Shown in pieces: positions 42,902 through 54,744 of a stretch of DNA of 64,000 nt. The translations under genes were made by a program, and so were the position numbers. The notes beneath the pieces are model-generated. The model did no database searches. It saw only the letters and a list, made by a program, of their open reading frames with translations, and was not told where the DNA came from. Origin of the DNA: Diogma glabrata. Its lineage: Eukaryota > Arthropoda > Insecta > Diptera > Cylindrotomidae. The stretch covers positions 95,894,943-95,958,942 of the forward strand of contig OY856186.1 of the NCBI GenBank assembly GCA_963693315.1, given 5' to 3'. Every line of letters begins with the position of its first letter. The stretch's first letter is position 1.

Positions 42902-44385
42902 CAGTAATCCCTCTGACTGCGCGGTAGTTCCGTTCCAGAAAAACAGCGCGCAATACAAAACCGCGCAATGTGAACCCTATTTTGTATGAAAATGGGGGGT
43001 TCGGTTCCAAATTTTGAAAAAAAAAAAAAGTAATATAAAGTTATAATTAAACAAAAATGAATATATACAGCCTGAAAAACATGTATTACTTCGACAACTC
43101 TTAAAAAGAAAACACTTCATAAGTTAACAGATAAATTAACATAAATAACATTTCAAAAAACAACTCAAATTTAAAAAAATTATATCAATAATATGAATTT
43201 GTTTAGAATATTCTACCCTTACTGGCTTGAAATTGAATTTGATCTATATTGAATGTTCCAGCCACACAGTTAAAAATAAACTGAATTTCTAATACAAATT
43301 GCTACATATAAGGGTCATTCTTTTACAAACCGAACACATTTTTGATTTGGCTGAAATTTTTTTTAGGGCTTTTATATAGGAAAATTCCCAAATTCCCATT
43401 TCCCAAGAAAAAAAGATGTACGTGCACGAGAATTTTTTTTTTCGAAAATAAAGCGGTTCTTAATTTCGAGGATTTCGTGAGTTTTTGCTGGAAGAGTTAT
43501 TTTCAAAGATTCCTAACTTCGGTTCTGGTAATGATAGAAATTTTTTTCTATTTTATTTTAAAGCTAAAAGATGAACTTTAAAAAAAAATTGTTAACTACA
43601 AAAATTATTAACAAATTCCTATGTGTAAACAGTTTAGCAATAAGTCAGACACTTTCTCTCTGACACCTGCAATTTTGCTCTCTCGTGTACGAGTAGCATT
43701 AGAAATAAATTAATTTATCGAGCCCGGAAAGACAAAAAATTCCATAAATTTTTGTTGTCCCGCGCTGGATAAATTAATTTATTTCTAACAGTAAAACTAT
43801 TTTCTCCATTTAACGTAGAGTACGATGGTTATATCAAATACTCTTTATTTTTGTAGGGCAATCACTAAAAATCGATTTTCACATTTTATTTGTTTATAAC
43901 AATCGGAATTTGCTAATAATTTTTATTGAATAAATTTTTTTATTAAAATTCCATCTCTTAACTTTAAAATAAAATAAAACAAAAGCTTCTATCATTAATA
44001 GAACCGAAGTTATGAATTTTTGAAAATAAGCCAAAAATCACGAAATTCTCGAAATTTAGATCGCCTCTGTTTTCCAAAAAAAAAATCCTCGAACACGTAT
44101 ATTTTTTTCAATATCATACCCGTAAATAATTTTTAAGCCAAATCACAAATGCGTCGGTCAGATTTTGTTCAAATCTGTTCGATTTGTAAAAGAATGACCC
44201 ATATGGCAAATGTAATTTTTTTTTTCATTTTAATTGTACGAAATTCATCTACATATTCTAAAAAAAATTTTTAAACGTCGCGCAGTGTGAAATTTTAATC
44301 GCGCAGTGCGAAAATTAGTATTGAAAACTCATCTCGCGCAGTGGAAATCGCGCAGTTAAAACTCGCGCAGTCGGAGGGATTACTG
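42902..44385. mobile_element. pogo-like non-autonomous element with CGCGCAGT repeats
   Basis: CAGTAATCCCTCTGACTGCG (42902) is mirrored by CGCAGTCGGAGGGATTACTG ending at 44385, with TA on both sides (42900-42901, 44386-44387). Subterminal CGCGCAGT or CGCGCAAT motifs recur four or more times per end, in the same manner as GGTCCGATTA in the pogo element at 39227. No transposase; the middle is taken up by another inverted-repeat element. Confidence 0.85.
43312..44200. mobile_element. Inverted-repeat element nested in the pogo-like element
   Basis: GGGTCATTCTTTTACAAA (43312) is mirrored by TTTGTAAAAGAATGACCC ending at 44200. Homology of the arms continues inward for about 280 bp (AACTTCGGTTCTGGTAATGA near 43517 against GAACCGAAGTT near 44001). 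In the centre a second small palindrome (ATTAGAAATAAATTAATTTA at 43699, mirrored to 43788) flanks a GC-rich AGCCCGG/CCGCGCTGG pair. Confidence 0.8.
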
Positions 44386-44867
44386 TAGTTTTAAACTAGA
44401 GAGTTCATTTATTAAAAAGAACTACATAAAGAACTACCTAAAAATTTCCTACAAACTAAATTGGAGTTACTATATTTGAATTTAGTTTATAGACAAAGAG
44501 GCAAGAAACGAAGAAGTGATGCGCTGCTGGGCTAATAGAGTCTTGTGTCATAAAACTAAACCCAATTTTTGATAATATAATTGAATTACTGTTCTTCTTC
44601 TAACACAATGTCGTTAAATTTTTAATAGTGATCAGCTTAGTTTGGTCTATAACCCTTTCATGCATTCCTTGCACCGAAGATGGTTTTCCCATATGGTGTG
44701 AAGCAAACACAAGTAGTTTGACTGTATAAAGAAGAGCTAGTAAATTAATTACCAAGATGGCATGTTATCTACATAATAATCAGTGAAGTTAATGTACAAT
44801 TTATTATAATTAACACTAAACATGCTAGTTTTAAAAAAGAAAACATTTTTTTTGCTGTTTTAGAATT
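44386..44867. other. Non-coding stretch
   Basis: No gene or element border seen. Confidence 0.45.
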
Positions 44868-44975
44868 AGTAGGTCCTAAAACGTCGAACAATACTATAAA
44901 AAGTGGGGGTAAGAATTTCACTTTTGGCTCGTGAATTCAATACTTTGGTTTTTTCAAAACCGAAGTAATATATGT
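44868..44975 (-). repeat. Dispersed repeat, copy 2
   Basis: Reverse-complement copy of 12088-12200; the shared core is AAGAATTTCACTTTTGGCTC with AGTAGGTCCTAAAACGTCGA. Confidence 0.7.
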
Positions 44976-46834
44976 ACTATTACTTATCGGTGTTAATTTT
45001 TCATACGGAATTTTCGTGTAACAATTTACAATAAAGTTGACGTTTTCATTACTCTTTTCAATTTTTAACGAACAAATAACTGTTTGTGTATTTATTCAAA
45101 ATATTTTATTTGTATTGGTCATTCCTAATTGCTTTTTTAAAATAGATTATAAACAAAATATAACAAATGAAGGTACATCATCACTTCATTTAAAAATTTA
45201 TTTTTAATTTGTATTCTATGACAGTGACCTAATTACATATACCAAATTTACATTTGTTTATTTTTTCATGTGTTTGTTTTATGCGATTGTATTTGACTTC
45301 ATGTGATAGGATGTGTGTTAAGTTGTATGAATTATAAAACCATTTGGAATAATTTAAAATTTTAAAATTGGAGCAGTTAAAAGCTGCTGAAAATTATAAA
45401 AAAAATTTTAAGACAAAAATTAATCTAGTTTTTGAATGTTTTACGAAAATGTGAAAAAATTAATTGCAATTTTTATTTGAGAATTTGAAAAAAAAAAAAT
45501 GAAAATTACAATCTATTTTATTGTCATCACAAGCGATACGCTGTCATCTTAGTTACATAATATAAAAATTTAAACAAAACCAATCACACGGTTTCTGAGT
45601 TTTATTGGTATATGCAGAGTTTAAAATTTTATTTTATTTTAACTATCTTTGCAGTCTTTAAAATGTAATTAACATGTCAAAATTAGTGATTTTTTAATTG
45701 CGAATTGCGATCTTATTTCTGAAAGAGTGAAATTTTATTTTTTCACTTCACTCCCTTCAGAGGATTATTTTTAATTTTTTTTTCATGTTACATGCAGCAG
45801 TAGAAAATTAGTACTTTCTATTTATTTTTATAACACTACTTGCATAATTGAATATAACATTCAGACAAATAGTTTATTTTAATTTTTAAAAGTAAGGGAA
45901 CCATCAAAATTGAGACAAAAATTAAGTATATGAGCATTTGAAAGAAAATATTTATTTCGATTTGGGAGTATGAACGATATTTCTTTATTTTGTAATAAAC
46001 ACTGATCCTGATAGTGAAATCACTATCAGAAACATTAGTGGAACTGAGTGCCTTGCGAGGTTTAATTCCGACTAGCTTCAATCTTGCGGATTCAAACAAC
46101 ATTAAACAACATTAAACAGAGAACGGGTTTAAATAAGTAAGGACCATGGACTTTGACGACCACTGTAGCTGGAGTAATCAGGACCGTCACCAACACTATT
46201 TTAATATATATTAATTAAATGTTAAACCAAAAATTGAAATATTTCACTCATCACATTAGTTCATGTTTGATTTCACTCCTCACCTCAATCATACTAAGTA
46301 ACCTATAGTGCTTAAAATAATAGTTGTGTCAAGGTACATACGATTGATGCATCGAAACAAAAACTCAATATAAGGCAATAGTAGAGCCAGTGTACAGGAG
46401 ATAGTTGAATAATAAAAAAAATCGTTACACTGCCGATGTTAACAATATAAATATCTGTGGTTGCCATTTGAACGCTCGTATTTATCAAGAAATATCAATA
46501 TATGTATATATTTTTTTTAATAAAGTGTGTTGTATGTAGTAGGCATTACAATATGTGTCACAACAACACATAAAAACCTTTTAAGATCACAGTCTCACAA
46601 CAACATGTTTTCAAAGGATGTTAATGGACGCAAATCTCTTTTTTGTTTTTTTTATATTTTTTGTTAAATAATGGACAACCAAACAATAACTCCTATCACA
46701 TATAAATTATGACATAGGCCAATATTTCATAAAATGATAGAGAAAATAAAAATAAAATAGTAGCTAAAAAGCAAATTTGTTTTAAAAATTTGCACTAACA
46801 AAACTAAAATGTGGTTGCCAATAATTCAGCTAGT
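44976..46834. other. AT-rich non-coding stretch
   Basis: No credible gene. The 88-codon minus-strand ORF at 45836 has no recognisable feature. Confidence 0.5.
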
Positions 46835-46845
46835 AGAATAATCCT
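46835..46845 (+). repeat. Target-site duplication, left copy
   Basis: AGAATAATCCT, repeated at 48863-48873 after the poly(A) tail, marks the exact insertion boundaries of the RTE-like LINE. Confidence 0.9.
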
Positions 46846-46890
46846 GAGGGAATACTTGGACGACCACAGAACCACTCCCAGAAGCCATGG

Positions 46891-48810
46891 ATGGATCAAG
46901 CATGCCTTGATGCTATTCAATACAAAAGAGATTGCTATCTGAAGTGTCTACAAGGACGCAACACCAGGTCCACGAAGGAGAATTATAAACTGGCAAGACA
47001 AGCCGTTACAAAGCTATGGAGACGAACGAAGAGAGAATGGTGGAAGAGACAGTGTGAGGAGATTGAAAGCTTCAATAAGGAACATCAATCGCGTAACTTC
47101 TTTCAACAGGTTAAAACCTTAAAGAAGGGCCCTCAAACTAGATCGACTGCTATTCAAAACGAAAATGGGGAGCTACAAGTAGACCTTAAAAATATTTTAG
47201 ATACTTGGGCCGCTTATTTTGAGAATCTTCTCAACTTAAGTGACCAGCAACAAGTCGGGCGACGAGCTAAGCTTATTCGTGCGTCAAAGGTACATGTAGA
47301 AGAACCCACCAGAGAGGAATTCGATGCGGCGCTGTCAAAATTAAAATGCAATAAAGCACCTGGTATCGACGATATAACATCCGAAATGATTGTACATGGT
47401 GGCGAAACTCTATTCTCAAGATTGTTTGAACTTGTTCAAATGATCTGGAGGACTGAAACCATGCCACAGGACTGGAACAAAGCTATGCTGATACCAATCC
47501 ATAAAAAAGGTAATCGCCTACAATGTGCAAACTACAGAGGAATCGCCCTCCTCTGCACAGCATATAAGATCTTTTCCTACATTTTGCTATCCAAAATCAA
47601 TCCTTTTGCTGAACAACTGTTTGGAGAATATCAGTGTGGTTTCCGGCGGGGCCGAGGTACCACCGATGCACTTTTCTCGATAAGGATGATTTTGGAAAAG
47701 TGTCGAGAGTTCAACATACCTGTGCACCAACTTTTCATTGATTTCAGGCAGGCCTACGACTCTCTCGAACGAGAGACTCTATGGTCTGCTCTGGTGTCAA
47801 TGGGAATTCCTGGTAAACTGGTATCACTATGCAAAATGACAGTACAGAACTCTCAATGCTGTGTACGAGTAGAGAACGAAATATCAAAGTTTTTTAAAGT
47901 CGACTCCGGTTTAAGACAAGGTGATGCTATCTCTCCTATACTTTTTAATCTAGCCTTGGAATATGTGTGCCGTCAAAAGAAACTACCGACTAATAACAAT
48001 ATCTTGTCAATAAACTCAGTACAGATGATTGCTTACGCTGATGATGTTGTCATCCTCGGCCGAAGTGAAGCTGTTATGAGTGAGACTTTCAAGTCGCTTG
48101 AGAGTGGTGCTAGGAAAATTGGTCTGCAAATTAACTACAATAAAACCAAACATATGAATGTTTCAAGAGAGGCTGAGAAGAAAGATTTGATGTGCGGCGA
48201 TGAACGAATTGAGGGAGTTGAATCTTTTAAATATTTGGGATCAATGCTTGACTCAAACAACAGCATACTTACAGATATTAAAGCTCGAATCGCTGCAGGT
48301 AATCGAACTTTCTACTCAATTAAACCTCTCCTTGGATCACCGTATGTATCAAGTAACACCAAGCTCAAGTTATACAAGACATTGATTAGACCGGTTGTCA
48401 TGTATGGGTCACAAACATGGACCCTTACACAAAATGACGAATCGCATTTATCTGTATTTGAGCGTAAGATCCTACGCTACATTTTTGGTCCACTTAAGAC
48501 AGACGATGGAGAGTATAGAACCCGGTATAACTTTGAGATCAGAGACCTTCTTGAGGGTCCTGATATAATAGGTTGTATCCGTTCTAATAGGATTGCTTGG
48601 TTTGGGCATGTTCTACGAGCCGATTCACAGTCTGGAATGATTAGAAAAATGTACGTTAGTACCACGTTAGGACCACGACTACAATGGGAGACTGACGTAA
48701 TAAACGACCTTAAAAAAATCGGCTGCCATGGTAATTATGTCGCTGTTGCGAATGACCGTGGTGAATATTCAAAGCTGATTAACCTGGCAACGCTCCTACA
48801 TGGAGCATGA
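46891..48810 (+). CDS. Reverse transcriptase (RTE-like), endonuclease missing
   Basis: 639 codons without interruption. Residues 1-110 are basic and helical (WRRTKREWWKRQCEEIE). The RT follows: KCNKAPGIDDITSEM, AMLIPIHKKG, NYRGIALLCTAYKI, QCGFRRGRGTTDALF, FIDFRQAYDSL (first Asp), GLRQGDAISPILFNLALE and AYADDVVIL (catalytic Asp pair, about residue 380). The C-terminal part has FKYLGSMLDSNN, MYGSQTWTL, RKILRYIFGP and FGHVLRAD. Compared with the other copy at 57095-57120 it lacks six residues of the basic SGRPRGRP motif. The ATG at 46891 is internal to the original protein, so translation would be fortuitous. Confidence 0.92.
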   Translation: MDQACLDAIQYKRDCYLKCLQGRNTRSTKENYKLARQAVTKLWRRTKREWWKRQCEEIESFNKEHQSRNFFQQVKTLKKGPQTRSTAIQNENGELQVDLKNILDTWAAYFENLLNLSDQQQVGRRAKLIRASKVHVEEPTREEFDAALSKLKCNKAPGIDDITSEMIVHGGETLFSRLFELVQMIWRTETMPQDWNKAMLIPIHKKGNRLQCANYRGIALLCTAYKIFSYILLSKINPFAEQLFGEYQCGFRRGRGTTDALFSIRMILEKCREFNIPVHQLFIDFRQAYDSLERETLWSALVSMGIPGKLVSLCKMTVQNSQCCVRVENEISKFFKVDSGLRQGDAISPILFNLALEYVCRQKKLPTNNNILSINSVQMIAYADDVVILGRSEAVMSETFKSLESGARKIGLQINYNKTKHMNVSREAEKKDLMCGDERIEGVESFKYLGSMLDSNNSILTDIKARIAAGNRTFYSIKPLLGSPYVSSNTKLKLYKTLIRPVVMYGSQTWTLTQNDESHLSVFERKILRYIFGPLKTDDGEYRTRYNFEIRDLLEGPDIIGCIRSNRIAWFGHVLRADSQSGMIRKMYVSTTLGPRLQWETDVINDLKKIGCHGNYVAVANDRGEYSKLINLATLLHGA

Positions 48811-48814
48811 ACGC

Positions 48815-48817
<3 letters not shown>

Positions 48818-48862
<45 letters not shown>
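48818..48862 (+). repeat. Poly(A) tail of the RTE-like LINE
   Basis: Forty-plus consecutive A directly after the 3' end, followed by the target duplication. Confidence 0.93.
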
Positions 48863-48865
<3 letters not shown>

Positions 48866-48873
48866 ATAATCCT
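48863..48873 (+). repeat. Target-site duplication, right copy
   Basis: AGAATAATCCT; its first A cannot be told apart from the tail. Confidence 0.88.
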
Positions 48874-48899
48874 TGATTATGTGACGCACTATCTTCCTC

Positions 48900-49065
48900 A
48901 ATGATTAAAGCTCAGATATAGAGTTATATGAAGGCTTGTTTCTACGAGCAAGCAACAGTGTATCATCTTCAAGGAATATTCCATAGCGAAGATTGAGGGT
49001 GCCACCGTTGACTGGATACAGGTCACCCATAAGCACCCTTAAAATATCACCTTGGCTAATGCTCT
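48900..49065 (-). other. Coding-like island, unidentified
   Basis: On the minus strand a 40-codon open run reads MGDLYPVNGGTLNLRYGIFL then EDDTLLLARRNKPSY. It looks protein-coding in composition, but it has a stop on both sides and no family that I recognise. It may be a decayed exon. The rest of 49066-49960 is featureless AT-rich DNA. Confidence 0.3.
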
Positions 49066-49964
49066 AGCTTAAAGAACGCAAAAACACGAAAGATTGTACA
49101 AGAAAATTCATATTCAAAACAAACTTATTTTTCACACAAATAAATTTTTTTTGTTTAAATATAACACGATAATTTTAATTTCTATAATAAAAAAATTCAA
49201 GTTTAATATCAAACAATTCCTTGACGTTGAATTTTTTTTCACAAAAAAAACTGATAAATTTTAGCACAAAAATTAAATTCCAATAAGTTACTTAAAATTC
49301 CAAATTGACTATTAATCAAGTAATTTGCAAAGCAGATGGAATTCGCGGTCATAATTAATATAACTTTAAAATAGGAAAATAAATTTTTATGATATCATCA
49401 GCAAATTAAAATTAAATTAACTTAAGAACAACAACAAAAAAATCTGTTTCAAATTTATTTTGAACTTTAGAAAAAAAAATAGGTTTGTTGTTGGTATTAT
49501 TGTTTGTAATTATCAACTTCGTAAATTTATTCATTCATCTATTAATGCATCAATGTTTTGTTTCTTAAAAAATAAAAAAAAAAGATTATCAAAGAAATGT
49601 TAAAAAAATAAAAATCCTAAAAATCTTTGCCAAGTTTTTTTTTGTGAATTTAATGTAAAAATAGAATCTTTATTTGACAGTATAAATAAATAAACACATT
49701 TAATTGCCGAAAATTTTATGTATAATAAATATATATGGAAAATATTAATAACAAAAATTTTTGATTTTCTATCTTTGAAAGACAGATCATTTGATGAGTT
49801 TACCAAATCATAAATGTTTATTGTTGTCTTTTCCTATTCTTTTTGGTTCGCGTCGAAAATCATGACAGTTTTGTTATTCTTATTTAAAACACCAACGCTA
49901 ATGCTATTGGCGTTCTCAACATGAAATGTGATGGGTTGATTATTTGTGATGGGTTGATTAGTTA

Positions 49965-50300
49965 TTTGTTTGCTTTTTGATGTTTTGTCTGTTACTATAG
50001 TGACTGGCTACTGTTAACTAGTTACTGGTGTCTGGTGATTGGTGACTAGTGAATGGTCGTTGCCGGCTGGTGACTGGTGACTTATAACTTGTCATTGATG
50101 ATTGATGGCCGCAATTAATAACTCTGGTGATTGGTGACCTGTGACTGGTTATTGGTGACTGGCGACTGCTGACTGTTGACGGGATGATTGGTGATTGGTA
50201 AACAGAGACTGGTGACTAGTGACTGGTGATTGTTGACTGGTAACTGGTTACTGGCGACTGGTGATTGGTAACTGATTACTGGTGACTGGATAGTAATAGA
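49965..50300. repeat. GACTGGT/GATTGGT minisatellite
   Basis: Loosely periodic units of about 7 bp (TGACTGG, TGATTGG, TAACTGG) run for about 330 bp. The minus-strand Ser/Asn/Gln-rich ORF is its translation. Confidence 0.9.
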
Positions 50301-50561
50301 TTGAGTATTAGAACAACACTCAATTATAATAAAATTCAAAATTTTAACAAATGCTTGCTTAATTCAAAACCTAGTTACTTTCCAAATTCTGTTAATTTTT
50401 CTAGCGACTAGCGACTGGTGATTGGTAACTGATTACTGGTGACTGGATAGTAATAGATTGAGTATTAGAACAACACTCAATTATAATAAAATTCAAAATT
50501 TTAACAAATGCTTGCTTAATTCAAAACCTAGTTACTTTCCAAATTCTGTTAATTTTTCTAC
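50254..50561. repeat. 157-bp tandem duplication
   Basis: GCGACTGGTGATTGGTAACT begins both at 50254 and at 50411 and the copies stay identical to TTAATTTTTCTA. The duplication takes the end of the minisatellite plus flanking unique DNA, so it is recent. Confidence 0.93.
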
Positions 50562-51364
50562 AAAATATTCCAAGATAAAAATTTCGAATGTTCGAAATTA
50601 TGCAATTGTATTTGCTTAAATAGAAATAGAACATATAAGTTAAAGGTGTTTGGGCAGTTAATGTAAAACAGTCGCAAAATCAAATACACCGGCACAAATC
50701 AAAAGTATTTATAATTCAATAGCTCATAAATATATATTTAATCACATTTATATAAACTTACGTAACTTATATAAATGTCAAGAAAATAATACAAATTTGA
50801 AAACTTTGGCTACAAATATATTTTTACTCACCGTCTACATAGCTATACGCCAAATTGTTTGCCCAAAAACATACGCATTCATATAACTATCTAGATATAC
50901 CCAAATTAGACACCACAATGACCAATTTAATAAACACCCTTTGCCAAGAATTAGTTTATTGTTGTGATGTGTTTTTATGCATACATTCATAGTCTAAGAA
51001 GTAATAGCTAGGGAGTGGGGAGTTATTAACAAAATCGAAAATTTATCAGTGCTTTTCTCGTTTTTAATCTGTATCAGATTATGTTTTCCTCGATAGTATT
51101 TAAGGCCTTTAAACAGTAATGATTTCTACAGATTTATAACAAGTAAGTAATATGTAGCTGTTTCAGGTCATTTCAAGGAATATAAAGTTTTTGACTTCCA
51201 TTTAACCATGAATGTTTTAGCATCAATTTTCTAACCGATCTCCAATTTAATGTTTTGTGTTGTTCTTTATGCACAATTTTGTTCTTCCAAATGTAATTAG
51301 CGCGTCTATTTGAATAACTTTAGTACTTGTATTTAAATATAAATTATTTTAATTTTATTAAATA
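50562..51364. other. Non-coding stretch
   Basis: No gene or element border seen before the Helitron end. Confidence 0.5.
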
Positions 51365-52774
51365 CTAGCAGGACCCGGCGTGCTTTGCTACGCTTATAAA
51401 TAAAGCTTGTGCACAGACATTTTGTTGACGTAGTAGCAATGATTTCAAAAAGTGGTAATGAGAATGATCGCATAATTTTTAATTTATCTTTTTAAAAATA
51501 TGGATGACAAATAATCAGCACTCTAGCTGATCAGTTCGGATATATGAAAAATTAGCGATCAAATAAGTTTTCAAGTAAGCAAAAAAAAATTTAAGCAACT
51601 TGTTGAATTAGTAGAGGTGTGTCATCTCTATATATAACAGTATACAGAACATAAATAGATTTACAAATGTTCGCAGTACCCATATGTTCAATGTGCTCAG
51701 TGCTCACTAAGAAAAGAGAACCTACAGGTTTCTAATGTTCAATTTCTCGATGCTTCTGCAGGTTATACATTATTTGTTGTGGCTCCATTGTTGGTTCAGA
51801 TATAGAGATTATCTAGTTTTATGCCTCTATTTTGTCTACGCAACATATAATTGTCCAAACGAAAATCAATCCGTTCAACATCTAAAGCGCGCACTTTTAA
51901 TGATTGAGCGTGATCTTTTTTTATGGTGATTGCAAACATCAATTTAATTGACAATTGTGATCTTTTGAATTGAAATGCTAATCACCCGTATTGTACTTAT
52001 ATTAAGCCTAATCATCAGTATTGTATTTATATTAACGACGTAATTTCACATTGACCGACGGAGCAGATCGATTCGACGGTAGCATTAATAATTGATTGAG
52101 AACTAACATCGCGAATACTACGCACAGATCTTCAATCATTTTGCTATATTGGACAGGAAATATCATCAACCATGTGCGATTTATATTTTTTCCCATAACG
52201 TTCTTGTAGATGAAGAACAGTAAGCGGTCAGCATGATTTCAAACATAGCTCGAACTTAGTTTGGAGGTGAAGTGCTGCACGTGTCATTGATGAATGATAC
52301 ATACATTCCAGTGCTGCTTCATTGTAGCACGTTAAAACTGAAATGTTGCCTTTATTAAAGTTCTTTCTAACTTACGTATTTGACTGATTTGACGTATATA
52401 CCGTATTCCAAGTTTATGTGCGATCTGTATGTTCTTTGTAGCAAAGGATTAATATGGAACAACCATCCATGTTTATGGAACTATTTCCATGTTCCCGTTT
52501 CGCATATCTATATGTTGTTACCTTACCGCCATCTGCTGCGGCTCTTCTTTTATATAAAGGATCATCGTTTCATGTAACTGAATTTCGTGTAACTGACTGA
52601 ATCCTTGATGATATCACTTTACGTACTTTGGATTCAGTGGATTCAGTGTTCTGGAAAGCTCATGTTACATATTTTTCGTCACAACTTCCTACAAATCTTT
52701 ATCGAAGCTGGCATCGGATATTTGCCGCGTGCATTTGAGATGATTTTGTGTGTGTGCGTTAGTTGTGAATAACC

Positions 52775-53055
52775 GTCATATTAAATTGGCTCTCGCAAAT
52801 ATACTGGTACTTCAGAGAAAAGCTTGGTTTGATTTAATCGAATGAATATAAAACGTTCTGTTTCGAATGTTTTTGCATACATATCTACCATGCATTGGTG
52901 AAGCAATTGACGGCATTTCCAAATGTGGAAATCTTCCCCTCTTATCATTAATCCCTCTTTTATTGACAAAAATATATCCCGGTTGAAATTTATTGCCGAC
53001 TTTATTAATTGTCACTTCGTTTATTGTTCGAGCATTGAATCTTCTCATATGTCCT
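52775..53055 (-). pseudogene. Helitron Rep N-terminal (Helitron_like_N) remnant in H2
   Basis: Minus-strand fragments read FNARTINEVTINKVGNKF, matching the P..DEVA..I.G start of Helitron_like_N, then in another frame CRQLLHQCMVDMYAKTFETE and FIRLNQTKLFSEVPVYLRE, matching the Q..VD.Y.K.E..R....R..Q..LR...Y..LRD block. About 100 residues between the two blocks are missing. The HUH nickase motif is not visible. Inactive. Confidence 0.7.
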
Positions 53056-53339
53056 TAAGCAGGCGTTTTGTCAACCTGACCTATTGAAACTTATATATGT
53101 ATCACATACATCATGTCAACTGCTGTTTTGAACAAATGCACAAAATCGTTTTTTGAAATTTGGTTTTCAAACAAATTATCAAAATGTCATTCCGTGTGGA
53201 AGTATTTGGTAAAATATACAATAGAGCCAATTTCCATGCAATGAGCAAAAATGAAATAGAACATTTTTATGACCGTATGTATGTAAATGTATGTATACAT
53301 GTGTTGAATGGTCTAGTGGTTAGCACTACTTCCATTTAG

Positions 53340-53730
53340 GTCAAAGTGTTGTTATACAAAGTCATTAACAAACATAAACACACTGGTTACACAATAATAC
53401 TGGACACTGGAGTGGTTATACAATTAACCGGTAATCAGCAAATATGGTTGATAAATTGGACAAAACTATATATGGGTGATCAGATCACCCATACATAACT
53501 AATCGATTAAATTAAGTCTTTAAGTGAAACTCGACCATAAAAACATTGAATTGAGATTAATGCAGGTGAGGGGCGCTTGTCGACAGCTTACATTCCTATA
53601 TGAAACGCATATCGCTAAAAAAAACTATATAATAACCTTTCTGAATGCAACATTGTGTCCAAATTTCAAGAGAATCGATCCAGTACATTCCTAGATTGCC
53701 TATTTTGAACCAACGAACATTTGCATTTGT
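53340..53730 (-). repeat. Single copy of the Helitron 364-bp unit in H2
   Basis: It corresponds to the unit present three times in H1 (60521-61606). It contains a near-perfect palindrome, ATGGGTGATCAGATCACCCAT. Confidence 0.8.
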
Positions 53731-53805
53731 ATTTATCATATATAGATATGTAGATAGAAGATAGATAGATAGATTAATAGATTGATCAGTTGTCGACTAC
53801 TGAGA

Positions 53806-54610
53806 ATTGAAGTGTATTCAAGTACTAATATCGCAATTAAAAAATGGAGGTTGGTGGTAGAAGGGGGAAAATAAGGGATTATATGTATTTTGTAAAGTCA
53901 AATCATAAAAAAATTAAAATAAAAAAATTTTGTCTGAAAAATGCAAAAAATTTTGGGGGGGAGGGCCCTCCTTATCACTTATGGGTATAAAAAATAGTTT
54001 ACGACCAATTCTCAGACCTACCGTATCTACACATAAAATTTCATGGAAATCGGTCAGGCCGTTTCGAAGGAGTAATTGAAGAGTATTCCAGTACTAATAT
54101 CGCAATTAAAAAATGGAGGTTGTTGGTAGAAGAGGGAAAATTAGGGATTATATGTATTTTTTAATGTCAAATCATAAAAAAATAAAAATAAAAAATTTTG
54201 TCTGAAAAATACAAAAATTGTTTGGGGGGAGGGCCCCCCTTATCACTTAAGGCTATAAAACATAGTTTATAACCGATTCTCAGACCTACCGAATATACAC
54301 ATAAAATTTCATGGAAATCAGTCAGGCCGTTTCGGAGGAGTAATTGAAGAGTATTTCAGTACTAATATCGCAGTTAAAAAATGGGCGTTGGTGGTAGAAG
54401 GAAGAAAATTAAGGATTATATGTATTTTTTAATGTCAAATCATAAAAAAATAAAAATAAAAAATTTTGTCTCAAAAATACAAAAAATTTTTGGGGGGAGG
54501 GCCCCCCTTATCACTTAAGGCTATAAAAAATAGTTTACGACCGATTCTCAGACCTACCGTATATACACATAAAATTTCATGGAAATCAGTCAAGCCGTTT
54601 CGGAGGAGTT
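53806..54610 (-). repeat. ~268-bp tandem array near the 5' end of H2, three units
   Basis: Units start near 53806, 54075 and 54343, each with TAATATCGCAATTAAAAAAT, a GGGGGGAGGGCCC block, and TTTCATGGAAATC. The same array has four units in H1. Confidence 0.92.
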
Positions 54611-54744
54611 TAGTTACAAACACTGTGACACGAGAATTTTATATATATAGATTTCATATAAAAACAACAAAAGTATCAAATATGAGCAAACTCAGTGTGG
54701 AAAAATGATCAAATATTTAATTAAAATGTTTACAATACACGCAA

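Larger units (their letters stand above)
46846..48862 (+). mobile_element. 5'-truncated RTE-like LINE with poly(A) tail
   Basis: About 1.97 kb of element plus an uninterrupted run of about 45 A. It has an 11-bp duplication on both sides and lacks the endonuclease end. Clean A-run and clean duplication point to a recent insertion. Confidence 0.93.
51365..54651 (-). mobile_element. Helitron, copy H2 (3.3 kb)
   Basis: On the minus strand it begins TCTATATATATAAAATTC after an A (54652 complement) and ends GGGTCCTGCTAG before a T. TC...CTAG ends, insertion between A and T, no target duplication, and a small stem-loop (AGCGTAGCAAAGCACGC) about 12 bp before CTAG are Helitron hallmarks. Rep remnants support this (see 52775-53055). 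It shares the whole layout with H1. Confidence 0.87.

Noticed and set aside
50115..50339. Ser/Asn/Gln-rich minus-strand ORF that looks like a low-complexity protein
   Set aside because: It follows the GACTGGT minisatellite exactly and has no flanking gene structure.
51735..51929. 64-codon plus-strand ORF in Helitron H2
   Set aside because: Antisense to the helicase C-terminal remnant, which reads on the other strand.
52380..52577. 65-codon ORF repeated at 62398-62595, apparently conserved
   Set aside because: Both lie antisense to Helitron Rep remnants; conservation follows from the shared Helitron family and not from coding in that frame.
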